Source: Calliphora vicina | Lineage: Eukaryota; Arthropoda; Insecta; Diptera; Calliphoridae | Direction of reading: 5' to 3' | Length of the DNA stretch: 64,000 nucleotides | NCBI RefSeq assembly: GCF_958450345.1 | Contig: NC_088782.1 | Span: 64,074,501-64,138,500, forward strand | Part shown: positions 48,732 to 61,283 of the stretch, piece after piece | Layout of the letters: each line of letters begins with the position of its first letter | Position numbering within the stretch: position 1 is the stretch's first letter | Notes under the pieces: generated by a model | What the model was told of the DNA's origin: nothing | The model's input: only the letters and a program-made list of their open reading frames with translations | The model's database searches: none | Program-made: the position numbers and the translations under genes

Positions 48732-49713
48732 TTATTATTAGTGAGACTCTACACACTGCGACCCAAAGGATCTTTTGTGCAGCCTTAGATTTTTTCATCC
48801 TAACAGATTTAGGCTACGTATAAAGCCAAGTATTCTATTAAGTAAGAGATCAATTACGTCCCTCGGGGCCATTAAGGCCCTTCCGAGCCATTTAGTTCTT
48901 CATAATGCCAGCATTGGGCAGTCGCAAAGAACATGTTCAGAGGTTTCGGCATGAAGTCAACAAAACCTGCATTGTTCATTCTCAACGTTACCTAACAGAC
49001 ATTGGTGATACTTTAAACCACAGTGTGCAGTGAATAACCCAGTAAGTATCCTCAGGTCATCCTTCCTGAGCGAAAGAAACAACTGGGATCTACGTCTGGA
49101 TAGGGTGATGAATCGTTTGGACTGTCTTAGTCCTGGTAGGTTACCCCAAAAACGGGCAAATTCCGATTCAATCCAAGAACGAATACGTTCCATAGTGTAT
49201 CCACGTGGGATGCCAAAGAACGGTTCAGGACCCATAAACGAGCATCGAACGCCTCTGTTGGCAAGACAATCAGCACGTTCATTGCCAGCGTGACCTTCAT
49301 GGCCAGTTACCCAGCACAATGTAAGTTCATTGTGCGCTCCGAGTTCATTCAAGGATATCCAGCAGTCCATAACAACACCAGACCTCACATGATTATAATG
49401 CTCTAAGAGCAGCCTCACTATCAGACATAACAAATATCCTATTATTCCTTGGTCTCCTTCTTAGGCACTCATTGGAGCATATAAGGATGGCGTAAATCTC
49501 CGCCTGAAATATTGATGGGAATGTACCCATTGGGATACCCCTTTGAAAATTGGGACCATAGATACCAGCCCCAGTGTCACCATTAGCCTGTTTGGAACCA
49601 TCAGTAAACCATACTTGATCGGCATTATTTTGCCACCATGTTTGGTTTAACCACACGTCCCTTTCAGGTATGAGGACCCTAAACTTCCTATTTAACACCA
49701 GAGTTGGTGACAT
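48732..49713 (-). pseudogene. Non-LTR retrotransposon, RNase H domain and 3' end
   Basis: Minus strand 49713-49393 encodes VWFTDGSKQANGDTGAGIYG (first RNase H Asp), an FQAEIYAI block (catalytic Glu) and MSDSEAALRAL (second Asp); after a frameshift 49433-48957 continues with WVTGHEGHAGNERADCLAN (the GH and last Asp block) and a zinc-knuckle start (CRFC). The four acidic positions of the domain are therefore still visible. Downstream the reading ends at a 3' tail of TAA repeats (about 48733-48745). RNase H downstream of reverse transcriptase points to the I/R1/LOA group. It is 5'-truncated, with no reverse transcriptase. Confidence 0.8.
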
Positions 49714-49745
49714 GTAGTCCGATATTGCAATACTTTCACTTAACT

Positions 49746-50205
49746 AACTCCAATTGATATATTTTGGGTCATTTGACACGTTGTGATTTTTGTAGTGCAG
49801 AAAGAAGACAATTGGTTACTTTATACATCACAGGTAATCTAACGTGAAGACAATTGTCTCTTTTGTATATCTCAGTATCCTATGGTGTAATCACTTTAAA
49901 CGTTTATTTTGTACTGCTCTTTAGAAAGTAGTTATTTGAACCACCAGAAATAATATATTGGAGAGTTGTCAGAGGAAGGTTTTGTTTACAAGCAATCGGT
50001 TATTGGAGTGTCTAGGATATGTCTTTTGAACTGAGTATCAATTAGCTTCCGCTTGCTCCTGTACATATTAAAATAACTAGTTATTTAGCTGATCAACTAA
50101 CCAGTTAGGTAACTAACCAATGCATTGACTACTTTGCACCAGCTATCAGACAGAGTCATTGTAATCACTAGTTCGGCACTGTCTCCTAGAAGTAGTGGTA
50201 TTGGA
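49746..50205 (+). repeat. Repeat E, longest copy
   Basis: TTGATATATTTTGGGTCATTTG, GGTTACTTTATACATCACAGG, AATCACTTTAAACGTTTATTTTGTACTGC, GGAAGGTTTTGTTTACAAGC, then a segment built from TAACTAGTTA / TAACCAGTTAGGTAACTA words and CACCAGCTATCAGACAGAG. Six copies or pieces in the window share this order. No ORF; the class is unknown. Confidence 0.65.
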
Positions 50206-51714
50206 AAACATTTCTTCCTTTATCCCCATATTTTTTTTTGGTAATTTGATTGTCTGCCATTATATATTGCTCTCTCTCTCTCCCACCTCTACCACAAATA
50301 TATAAAAATAATGATGAGTACTTAACATTACCATTACAAATCCATAAAAAGTATAAAAACGTTTTCAAATTTTCATTCTATTGCTTTTCAACAAATATTG
50401 CTTGCTACTTAGGATGTTTTCCAAGACGACATTAAAATAAATTACATGTGTTTTTTTTTTAAAGCAGACTTGTGATTTTGACAATAAAATTATGAACAGG
50501 AAAAAAATATATAAATAAAAGAAATGAAATGAGAAAAACCTTCAAATGAAATTATTCAGGCTCATGCTACATACACTAAAATAAAAATCATTTTTATTGT
50601 TAGAGTATTAGAAAAATATCGATTAAAAAGACTGGTAGTAAAATAAAAAGACTTGTCTACAACTAAGAAAGTTTTTTTTTTTAAAAAGATTTTGGCAAAT
50701 CTTTGCAGTTTGTAAAATGTGTAAACAGAGGAAGGAATGGGCCAGACTATAGACACAGTCTGCAATTTGGAGAATGAATTATTTATTGATGACGCCATTT
50801 TTCTTTGAAAGGTTTTTCTTTTGTTTGATGAAATCATTTTAATGCGTCAACTTAATTTTTTCTTTCTTTTTTAAACACATTTAATACCTTTAGAATTGCT
50901 TGCCATAAGAGTGTGTCAGCATTTTATCTTTAATGCTCACAATTTCCTTTAATTTTCATTAATTTCACCTTAAACCTTTTGGCATTTACAATGAGATTTT
51001 CTGATAATTATTATTCTGCTTTTCATCCGTTATATTCTTCATTGCATTTAACACATTTCTACTTGTGGCACGTTTGAGTGTGGCAACAATGTTGCTTAAA
51101 TGTACATAAGTGTTTAACCCAAATTTAAATGGGTTTTTAACAAAATCTAGCATAAAATTATTTTGCATATATTTTTTTTTTTTTCTTGTGGCGGCATAAT
51201 TTAATTATTTGAAAATCTTAGGTGCCTTTCTTTGCCTTAAATTTAAAATATTTTTTTAAATTTATTAATAATTTGAAATGACATTAAGCAAAAATATTCT
51301 ATGTATTTTTTTTTTCAAGAAAAAAATTAAGTAAAAATGATTTAAAAACAAACCTAAAATAAATTACTTAAATGAGTCACCGGAAAAACTTTTGGCAGCC
51401 ATATTTTATGCTCGAAATCCACTTAAACAATAGAAGCGTAACGAAAACATTTACTTTGAAAGCAAGAAAATACAAAAACAAAATATTTAAGATATTATTT
51501 TGTGTATGAAAACATTTCATTTATTAAATTAAAGCAATTAATTTTTATAGTTATTAATTCCCTAAAAATCTTTATAATTTTTGGCTGGCCCTTTAAAGGA
51601 AAAAGAAAAGGAAATTTATTTATATTTTTGGCTGAATTTTCTTCAACTCAATAAATCCGCTTGGCACAAGTCGTTATTTTTGCAGTACTTTAAGGGAATT
51701 AATTGCAAATACCT
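50206..51714. other. Unassigned AT-rich stretch
   Basis: No transposon or gene was recognised. The 91-codon minus frame (50562-50837) has no domain. Confidence 0.35.
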
Positions 51715-51907
51715 TAATAACACAGGTCAACAGCAAAAAAAAGCTTCACTAACCATTTTTTTAAATTTTTTATACCCTTCACCTTCGTGAGAAGGGTATA
51801 TATAAGTTTGTCATTCCGTTTGTAATTTCTACATTTTTCATTTCCGACCCTATAAAGTATATATATTCTGGATCCTTATAGATAGCGGAGTCGATTAAGC
51901 CATGTCC

Positions 51908-51945
<38 letters not shown>

Positions 51946-53390
51946 CTGTCTGTCTGTCTGTTGAAATCAGTTTTCTGAAGACCCCAGATATCTTCGGGAT
52001 CCAAATCTTCAATAATTCTGTCAGACATGCTTTCGAGAATTTTGCTATTTAAAATCAGCAAAATCGGTCCACAAATGGCTGAGATATGAGGAAAAAACCA
52101 AGACAACCTCGATTTTTGACCTATTTTTTACCTATATCTGGATTACTAAGACATTAATTTAGACAATATGGATATCTAATGATAGATATTTCAAAGACAT
52201 TTGCAACTACGTATATAAGACCATAGTAAGTTGGACCTACAATGGGTCAAAATCGGGAAAAAAATTTTAACCCGAATTTTAAAAAAAAAAAAAAAAATTG
52301 AAAAAACAAAAAATATTTTTTTTTAAATTTAAAAAAAATTTTTTTTTTAAATTTAAAAAAAAATTTGAAAAAATTTTTTTTTTTTAAATTTAAAAAAAAA
52401 AAATTTTAAAATTTAAAAAAAAAAAAATTTTAAAATTTAAAAAAAAAATTTAAAAATTTTTTAAAAAAAATTTTAAATATAAAAAAAAAAAATTAAAATA
52501 ACAATCGAAAAAAAATTTTTTCCAAAAAATTAAAAAAATGGAAAAAAAATTAAATTTTGTTTACCTAAAAATATTTAAAAGTTTGAAGTATAATTTGGTG
52601 AAGGGTATATAAGATTCGGCACAGCCGAATATAGCACTCTTACTTGTTTTTTTCTAAAATTGTGAATTTTTTTTTAGATGTTTTTCCACATAATTTATGA
52701 TAACTCAAAAAGAGTTAGTCCGATATTATTCCGACTTAGAAAAATTCAAATTTACATAACCCTTAATCTGTTTATATATTGCGTTTTAATCGGCTCAGTA
52801 GTTATGGAGTTATAATAACAATTTGAAAAAAAAATAATATTTTTTACGTGAAAATAGCAAATTTTTGTTTTTTAAAAAAATCATGAAAAATCGAAAACGG
52901 CAGAAATTGTTCAGGTTTATTAATTTGTCGCTAAGTCTCGTATAATAGCAACAAAATGAGATATCGAAGATAAAAATCGATTGATTATTTTCGAATTTAT
53001 GCACAATTAAGTGAATTCGCTCATTTTCACAAAATTTTAGTTTTTTGTTTGATATACATAAAATTGAGTCGTTAATGTTCTTCTTTCGATTGATTGAATG
53101 TTAAAAACATTTTCCGCATGCTTTGTACAAATTTTTACACATATATTGCGATTTAATCGGCTCAGTAGTTTCGGAGTTATAATAACAAATTGAAGCAAAA
53201 AATATATTTTTTAATTGAAAATAAAATTTTTTTTGTTTTAAAAAAATCATGAAAAATCAAAAACGGCAGAAATTGTTTAGATTTATTGCTGTATTGCAAA
53301 GCCACATGTAATAGGAACAAAATGAGATATCGATCATAAAAATCGATGGATTATTTTCGAATTTATTCACAATTAATTTCATTGGAGGCT
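51715..53390 (-). mobile_element. Element C copy 4, interrupted by family B and truncated
   Basis: It starts TAACACAGGTCAACAGC, is split at about 51767-52650 by family B copy B7, and resumes with TGTGAATTTTTTTTTAGATG, giving the same order as the uninterrupted copy 1 read backwards (1500-1430). A monomer box lies at 53012, and the next one is cut at 53376 where a mariner remnant begins. The hairpin end is missing. Confidence 0.75.
51767..52650 (+). mobile_element. Family B element, copy B7, nested in element C
   Basis: Complete: hairpin TATACCCTTCACC...GTGAGAAGGGTATA, core GGATCCTTATAGATAGCGGA, (GTCT) tract 51906-51960 with one GTCC interruption, A/T homopolymer block 52270-52520, 3' hairpin TTCGGCACAGCCGAA and CTCTTACTTGTTT. 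It is nearly identical to B2. Confidence 0.85.
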
Positions 53391-56300
53391 AGTAAAGGGT
53401 ATTTCTTTAAACAGCTCCTATCTTTAAATTTAAATCAAACAAAGTGTAAGATATCATCGACATTTTTTATTCGATGCCATTATGTATTGAATATAATATT
53501 GGGCAAATATCCACCGTGGCTTCGATGGCTGGCACTTATCCGAAATGTCAAATATTCCATGAATTTGGCACATAAATTAAGCTGAATTTGACCGATGGCA
53601 TGGGTTATGTTGGCTTTGAGGACTGATGTGGTTTGAGGTTTCTTCTCATATACATTAGAGTGACAGCCGATTTTTTTTTTTTAGATTTCAAAGAGTGCCG
53701 GGTGGAATATTGTGACACTAGGCCTAAATGTTAAGTGCTGAAAATTTGAGCCAAATCGGGCAACGATTTCTGGACGCGCATCGAGGTCAAAGTTCAGATA
53801 TATGCAAAATTTTACTGTTAATATGGAATAAATAGGTGAAACTCGTTAACTTTCTGCTTTGTTTTCTAGAAATATGTAGATTTATTTATATTAATGAATA
53901 TTACATTAAAAAAAAATTTTGGAAATTAACCCTGTATCTCCTTTGGTTCAAAATGACCCAAAAACTGTATTATCGCCAAAATTAGAGAAAAATGCAAATT
54001 TTTCAGTTTTTGACAAAATTTTGCTACTAAATAAATACTTTTGCAATTGAATGCAAAAGAATCGAAATATGTACGTAATTATCGTTGTAATGAGATATAA
54101 ATGACAAAATTTGATTAAACAATTTTAAAGTTATTACAAATTCGCCAGACCATTAACGTGTTTCAGGCCACTTGAACAAAAAATTTAGGAAAAAATTAAG
54201 ATATTTCGAGAAAAATTAAAATAAAAGCTCATTTTTACTTAAAATATGTCCATATTTACTTGTATATGAGTTTTTGTCTTCGTAGGATATCGTTAACCTA
54301 TTCGCAGGTATGGCCAAAAAAAAATATTTTTTTTAACGGCTGTTTCAAAACTCCATTTTCAAATTTTTAAAAATTTTGTTAAACAAATTTCAGACTTTTT
54401 CGATCATCACATTGGGGTTTATTGGGATCAAAATAGGGAATAAAAATATGAACAAATTATGTCAATACCTCTTACAGTTTTTCCGTACCTGCGATTTTCA
54501 AGAAAAACAAATTTTTTGTCCATATTTAGGCGAATGAGTCCAATTTCCTTACTGTTATAAATTTTAAGTAAAACCTATTCATAATATTATAGTCCTTGTA
54601 ATTTTAAATATGTCCTGAAAGTTTTACTAAAATCGGAAAACGATAACCTTTGAATTGTGAAGGTCAAAGGTCAAATTTTTCAATATTTTGAATTTCTAAT
54701 GAAAATATAGCGAAATGTTATATATTTTTGGGCCGATTTTAATGCAGCTTAAGAAAAATATAACATAAAGTCCAGAATTTAAAATAACAGCACAAAAATG
54801 GAAATTAACCCTTAGCAGCACTTGGGGTCCAAATTACCCTCAACTTTTAAAATCACGAAAAACACAACCATTTTGACCCCAAGTCCTCTTAAAGGTTAAA
54901 ATCCATTTTTTCACTGTTGTTGTAAATGCTAGACCCCAATATATATTTTCCTCAAGTTTCATGAAAATCGGCACAAAAATATATAACATTTCGCTATATT
55001 TTCTTTAGAAATTCCAAATATTGAAAAATTTGACCTTTGACCTTCACAATTCAAAGGTTATCGTTTTCCGATTTTAGTAAAACTTTCAGAACATATTTAA
55101 AATTACAAGGACTATAATATTATGAATAGGTTTTACTTAAAATTTATAACAGTAAGGAAATTGGACTCATTCGCCTAAATATGGACAAAAAATTAGTTTT
55201 TCTTGAAAAACGCAAAATTTAAATCGCAGGTACGGAAAAACTGTAAGAGGTATTGACATAATTTTTTCATATTTTTATTCCCTATTTTGATCTCAATAAA
55301 CCCCAATGTGATGATCGAAAAAGTCTGAAATTTGTTTAACAAAATTTTTAAAAATTTGAAAATGGAGTTTTGAAACAGCCGTAAAAAAAATTATTTTTTT
55401 TTGCCATAACTGCGAATAGGTTAACGGTATCCTACGAAGACAAAAACTCATATACAAGTAAATATGGACATATTTTAAGTAAAAATTAGCTTTTATTTTA
55501 ATTTTTCTCGAAATATCTTAATTTTTTTCCTAATTTTTTTGTTCAAGTGGCCTGAAACATGTTAATGGTCTGGCGAATTTGTAATAACTTTAAAATTTTT
55601 TAATCAAATTTTGTCATTTATATCTCATTACAACGATAATTACGTACATATTTCGATTAATTTGCATTCAATTGCAAAAGTATTTATTTAGTAGCAAAAT
55701 TTTGTCAAAAACTGAAAAATTTGCATTTTTCTCTAATTTTGGCGATAATACAGTTTTTGGGTCATTTTGAACCAAAGGAGATACAGGGTTAATTTCCAAC
55801 ATTTTTTTTTTAATGTAATTAACATTAATATAAATAAATCTATATATTTCTAGAATACAATGCAGAAAGTTAACGAGTTTCACCTATTTATTCCATATTA
55901 ACAGTAAAATTTTGCATATATCTGAACTTTGACCTCGATGCGCGTCCAGAAATCGTTGCCCGATTTGGCTCAAATTTTCAGCACTTAACATTTAGGCCTA
56001 GTGTCACAATATTCCACCCGGCACTCTTCAAAATTTTAACAAAAATTTTTTTCCATACAACTGATTGTCACTCTAATATACATATCATACCTGAGACTAA
56101 AGAAAACCCTATAAGAAAAAGTCTAACGGGGTCAAATCGCACGATCTTGGTCAATCGCACATCACCTTCACGTGAGATGACCATGCCCTCAAATCGCTCG
56201 TACAGAATGTCCAATGTAGCACTAGCAGAGAGGAATGTAGCGTCGTCATGTTTAAACCATATCATCCAATTCAGTCCAAAAGAACCGACCTATATCGGTC

Positions 56301-56430
56301 CCCGATGACGCTGATGGCCTTGCCAATGTCGGTCTTAAAGAAATATGTACCGCTCTCGCAGCCAGCCTAAAATCCGCACCAAACAGTGACTTTTTCGGGA
56401 TGAATTGGATGCTTTTGGATCTCATGTGGG
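53391..56430 (-). pseudogene. Rosa-type mariner remnant, split by a 2.4-kb palindrome
   Basis: The two flanks 56084-56430 and 53391-53647 read on the minus strand as consecutive parts of one transposase. The first includes WFKHDDATFLSASATLDIL (second catalytic Asp block of the family) and a RVISRxGDV-like segment (here GMVISREGDV), the second a C-terminal SHGGYLPNIIFN block. The expected third-Asp region (WPPRSxDLTPLD) is badly decayed to RFDPVRL. Stops and frameshifts are frequent. This mariner branch differs from the mauritiana-type copies elsewhere in the window. Confidence 0.65.
53656..56075. mobile_element. Giant palindromic (foldback) hAT-like element, 2,420 bp
   Basis: The left arm (53656 to about 54830) and the right arm (about 54872-56075) are inverted copies of each other over nearly their whole length, leaving a loop of roughly 40 bp. 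Ends are TAGAGTGACA...TGTCACTCTA. It is flanked by ATATACAT at 53648-53655 and 56076-56083, an 8-bp target duplication as made by hAT (also P) elements. Small indels (about 12 bp) distinguish the arms. No transposase is encoded. Confidence 0.85.
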
Positions 56431-56699
56431 TTGGTATAGTCTCAAATTAGACAATTTGGTTTGTTGGAGTACCCATTCATCTAGAAATGGTCCTCAAGTT
56501 GGGAACGAAACGGAACAGTAATTTTAATTAAACGAATTTTATCATTTTAACATGTTGTTGAATGCTATATTCTTCTATGGTTATTTGGCAAAACTAACTG
56601 AATAAATTAATGCCAATTCGACAGATGTAGCTTCAACAATATGGCCGCTATTAACTGCTAAAGTTTTGAGGTCCTTATTGAAGACCATTTACATGCAAA
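56431..56699. other. Unassigned; may continue the rosa-type remnant
   Basis: Words such as TTGTTGGAGTACCCATTCAT suggest a further decayed part of the transposase frame on the minus strand, but no motif is certain. Confidence 0.3.
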
Positions 56700-56739
56700 T
56701 GAATGTCCTAAGCAGGGGTTCAATTGACCCTTTATGATT

Positions 56740-57480
56740 AAAATTAGACTGTCTGATAGCTGGTACAAAGTAGTCAAATCTTTGAATTCACATACCCGTT
56801 ACATTGAGTCAGTTACCTTACTAGCTACCTAACTGGTTACTTGATCAGCTACATAACTAGTTATTTTAACATGTAAGGTTGCTAAATAACCTCAAATACT
56901 CCGTTAAAAAGACATATCAAACCTTCCTCCGACAATTCTCCAATTAATTACTTCTGGTAGGTAAAATAACTAGTCTAAAATGCAGTACAAAATAAACGTT
57001 TAAAGTGACTACAATCTAGGATACTTAAAGACACTTTCACGCTGGATTACATGGGATCTATAAAGTAACCTATTGACTTCTCTCACTATTTTGGGGTCAT
57101 TTCCCATGCTTGTGCTCTTTGTAGTGCAGATAGATGTCTATTGGTTACTTTGTACATCTCGGGTAATCGGAAGAAAGTTTGTTTAGAAGCAATCGGATAT
57201 TGAGGTCATGTTAAAACTACTAGTTATGTAGCTTATCAAGTAACCAGTTAGGTAACTAGTAAGCTGACTGACCATTATGTGAATTCAATGCGTTGACTAC
57301 TTGGGACCAGCTATCAGAGAGACTCATTGTAATCCAAAAGGGTCAATTGACTCCCTGCTTAAAACATGCACGTGTTAAAATAACTAGTCATGTAGCTAGT
57401 TTTGTAACTAATTGTCACCCTAAATGATAGATAAAATCACTAGTTCGGAACAGTTTCCTAGAACTGCTGGGATATGTCAT
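56740..57480. repeat. Two repeat E copies, head to head
   Basis: Minus-oriented copy about 56740-57075 and plus-oriented copy about 57085-57480 meet at a centre near 57080. Both contain CTAGTTATGTAGCT(G/T)ATCAAGTAACC, AACCAGTTAGGTA and ACCAGCTATCAGA. The right copy has an internal deletion relative to 49746-50205. Confidence 0.65.
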
Positions 57481-57796
57481 ACGTACAAAGTTTATGTCTC
57501 AAATTCTTTTAGTTTTTTTCGCTACAGACTTTTCGGTTTTGTTCTCACTTATTTTTGTTATAATTCTTTTATTATGTCTGATGTGTGTATTATTTCAGGG
57601 TATTAAAATTTCTTTTTATGTAATAAATCTCTGCCATTTTTTCCTTTGATTTGTTTCTTCCATATTTTGTCTAAGTATTACACGACATATTTATACATAT
57701 GTACGTTAGGGTGGCCCCTTTTGTTTTGGAGAAAAAAATGTTTTCAGCTAAAATAAATTGTTTTTGTTTTTATGATAAAATGTCTCAGAATATTCT
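57481..57796. other. Unassigned spacer
   Basis: No gene or repeat was recognised. The 60-codon frame at 57424-57606 has no domain. Confidence 0.35.
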
Positions 57797-58505
57797 GAGT
57801 TAGGTCTTTGACAGGAGAGTTTCCGATCTATGTGTATTTATCTGTGGTGCTGGCATTGATGAAATGCCATTTTGTTTTCGAATACATTTAGCTAAGACAC
57901 AATAAGCAGGTAAGCGAAGACACTTCATGCGGTGTTGAATATATCATTTTACAGATGATTTGAAATCAAGGTTGTCTACCAATTCATAACGATTAAATCA
58001 GATATCAAAAATACCAAACTTCACATATAGAAAATATTCACACGAACTTCCATACAAAATTGGGAAGAATTTGAATTTCGAAATATCGAGTATTAAAGGG
58101 CATGCTTGGTTTCCCATAGTTTTGATTTACATTCTCACCACTTAGGTTTTTGACAATTGAGTTAGGTCTTTGACAGGAGAGTTTCCGATCTATGTGTATT
58201 TATCTGTGGTACTGACATTTGTGAAATGCCATTTTATTTCCGAATACATTTTTAGCTAAGACACAATAAGCAAGTAAGCGAAGACACTCTATACGATGAT
58301 GAATAGATAATTTTACAGATGATTTAAAATCAAGTTTCTTGTCTGCCAATTCATAACGATTAAAACGGAACCCAGCAAATTAGATATCAAAAATATCAAA
58401 CTTCAAATATAGAAAATATTCGCACTAACTTCCATACAAAATTGGTTAGAATTTGAATTTGGAAATATCGCAGTATTAAGAGCATGCTTGGACATGACGA
58501 ATATT
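57797..58505. repeat. Tandem duplication, 2 x ~362 bp
   Basis: Unit 1 from 57797 and unit 2 from 58159 share GAGTTAGGTCTTTGACAGG, GAAATGCCATTTT, CATACAAAATTGG and AGCATGCTTGG, with moderate divergence. Each unit contains one inverted copy of the 46-bp motif (57878-57923, 58240-58287). Confidence 0.75.
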
Positions 58506-60010
58506 TTTTGAGAAACATCATAAAACAAACCATGCAATATCAAATATATTGTACCCATCTAGCGGAGGAAATATGAGGAAAATCACATCAATTAAATAAA
58601 TTTTAATTTTCATTTTGGGCCTCCCTAATTAATATAGGTACGTACCGTACCTATTTTGTCATTTAAATATATTATGTAGCACTTATGCTTTCCATGACAA
58701 AGTTTTGTATACAATGTATGTATGTTTTTTTTTCTTATTTGACTTTATCATTTTGCTATTCTGACAGTTCTATTTGTATTTATATATCTAGTTTTTTTTA
58801 GGTATTATGGCTAAATCTCATTTGTCTTAACCTTCAAAACCATTAAGACGTCATTCATCTCATAATTCTTGTTCGGTTTTTAGTTGTAGTTCCTTTGTTT
58901 GTTGGTTTTTTATTTTTTTAATTTTGTTGCAAAAATCAAAGACCTGACAATATTGTTTCTTTTTAGTTAGTTTTTCTTTTGGTATTCCATAATTTTGTTC
59001 TGACATCAATACGAAAAGATCTTAATCTTTCACCTCCTTAATGCCATTTTAAATTAATGGCTATTGAAAGAAAAATCTTTTTTTTTTTTTTGTTGTCTCA
59101 AGTTATTTTTTTAACATATTCAAATGGGTCTTTGTGGGTATCATGGAGAAATGTTTGTGAAGCAATGTTTGAAGAAATACAATAGAAAAAAGTAGGCGTG
59201 GCCTACTGAATTTTTCTTAAATTTAAATAAACTAATATTTCTATTTCTATCTTATTTAAAGTGTGCGGAAATTTGTTTAATAGTTTATTAGTTTGTGCAC
59301 CGGCGGCCTTTTTGTGAAATAAATGGTACCATAATGTTACACTTCCAAATTGTTTGTCCGATATGTAGCGTTTGATCATTAGTTTAATAGTAACTTTGCA
59401 ATTTGGTCTCATTGATATTTATAAAAGTATAAAATATTTATATATCCTATGCGATGTCATTCTAGACATTCTATAAGTGATGATATTTGACCATCTGAGT
59501 TCCGCCTCGCTACTCTATGAAATTCGTTGCGGTCACCAAGGGAATGTGAATATCCCTGTGCGCAAGAGTTATGTACGACCAGGGACGTAACTCTTGTACA
59601 TTCTTCAGCATCTTCATTTTCCCGGGTGCCCGGTCATGAGCTATAACCCATATTACCACGACGTGATGTTGTCTTAGTTGTTCCAGTGAATGAATACAAT
59701 TGAGCCTTGATTGATATAAGGCTGTCCAAGTAGATATGTATAGTCGAATTTTCGAGATTCAGTTCCCGGATTCATCTCGCGGCTGTATCGTTTCCCGTTT
59801 CACATCGTAGCGAAATACAGACATTCAATTAGTATTAATAGTTTCACTATGAATTTCCTTTTATTTTATCGGCATCAATTAAGACGCTGTTAAAAGTTAT
59901 TTGAATTTTTAACATAAAGTTATGCAAATTTAGTTGCTAAAACCAAGTGATTTGATTATTACAAAACTCGTGAAATTACTGGATTAGCCCCAAATATGCA
60001 ACTCTGTATT
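58506..60010. other. Unassigned; GC-richer island at ~59490-59830
   Basis: Mostly AT-rich without features. The island 59490-59830 holds an imperfect hairpin (CAAGAGTTATGTAC with GACGTAACTCTTG, 59562-59595) and may be a fragment of an unrecognised transposon. Confidence 0.35.
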
Positions 60011-60056
60011 GTGTCTTCGCTTACTTGCGCATTGTGTCTTAGCTAATTGTCTACGA
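60011..60056 (+). repeat. 46-bp dispersed motif, copy 4
   Basis: GTGTCTTCGCTTACTTG followed by ATTGTGTCTTAGCTAA, matching 9939-9984 in the same orientation. Confidence 0.65.
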
Positions 60057-61283
60057 ATATAAAATGGTAGTTGTTCATGCTTATTACACAGGAAAGTCAC
60101 TCTTGGGGATTGTCACAAAAGTAGGGGATTTTAATAGGTTTTTAGGTACAGACAATTTCAACGCCGGTGGTATTTTGCTATTTTTGGGTGTTAAAAAGTA
60201 GCGCCTTGTACATTGCATATTCACCAAAGGTATCAAAGAAAGTTGTATTTAACCCAAGACAAGGTTTTCTTAAACTTTGAAGTGATTTCTCTATAGTTTT
60301 TAATAACAATTAAAAAAGTACCAAAAGAGTACTTGTTCTAAAACAATTTTCCATAAAAGTACCAACATAGTACTTTTTCGAAATTTATTTTTTTTCCTGC
60401 TTTAAGGCAGGAAATCAATTTTTAATAAGAAAATTAATTTTCTAAAAGTACCAAAAATGTACATATTTCTAAATTACTTTAATTCACAATTTTCACGATA
60501 TCTTCAGCATTTTCAGCAATATTTAAAGATAATTGTTCTGTAATATCCTGATTTTGTCCTAATTAAACAATTTCAAAGATTTATATTTTTTTTTTTGATT
60601 TTTTGTTTGTCCTGGAGCTGTAGAATAACACTGCGTGTAATATTTTGAGTCATGGAAATATACGGGCATCGCTACGTGATAAAAGACCAAAAAAAAAAAG
60701 ACCCGTGTCTCCCAGTTTGGGCCCCCAAAGATTTGGGTCCTCGGTATCATTTTTGCAAAAAAGTGATCATTTTCTCAGGCTCATATCTTGCCAACAGTTC
60801 GGAATTTCGATTTACTCTCTGAGGCATAGTTGTGGCCCTAGTCATAATGAACAAAAATTGTGAACATACAAAATAAAAAAAACTTCATCTTCAAGATCAA
60901 AATCGCAAAAAACTTTAAAAAATTCGAAATAAATTTAGAAACACATATTTTAAAGCTGCCTAAAAGTATGCTTTACTTTATAATAATTTAATAGTTTATG
61001 GCACAAAACACGTAATTCCTTTAGTTTTTTCATACTAACTTATATTGACCTACCTAAACGGTGTTAAGAATCATTCCTAGGAAGTTCATATGTACTAGAA
61101 AGTTGTTTATTGGGATCTTAGGTACTTTTTTGTAATTGATTGTTTCCTTGAATTTTGAACGGTTTGCTACCTATGGAACTGAACAGGGGAAAAAATGTAA
61201 AAAAATCTAATTTTTGCACTGTGTAATGTATTCTACTAATTTATTTAATAACAGCATTACCACATGTATCGGTTACTGAATCA
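60057..61283. other. Unassigned spacer with small hairpins
   Basis: TTTCCTGC/GCAGGAAA form a perfect 8-bp stem at about 60394-60413. AAAGTACCAA words recur around it in both orientations (60310-60460). No gene was recognised. Confidence 0.35.

Noticed and set aside
49030..49293. 87-codon + strand frame
   Set aside because: Exactly antisense to the RNase H frame.
57906..57915. AGCAGGTAAGCG as another recursive splice site
   Set aside because: Has CAG/GTAAGC but no pyrimidine tract or branch point before it; it lies in the 46-bp repeated motif.
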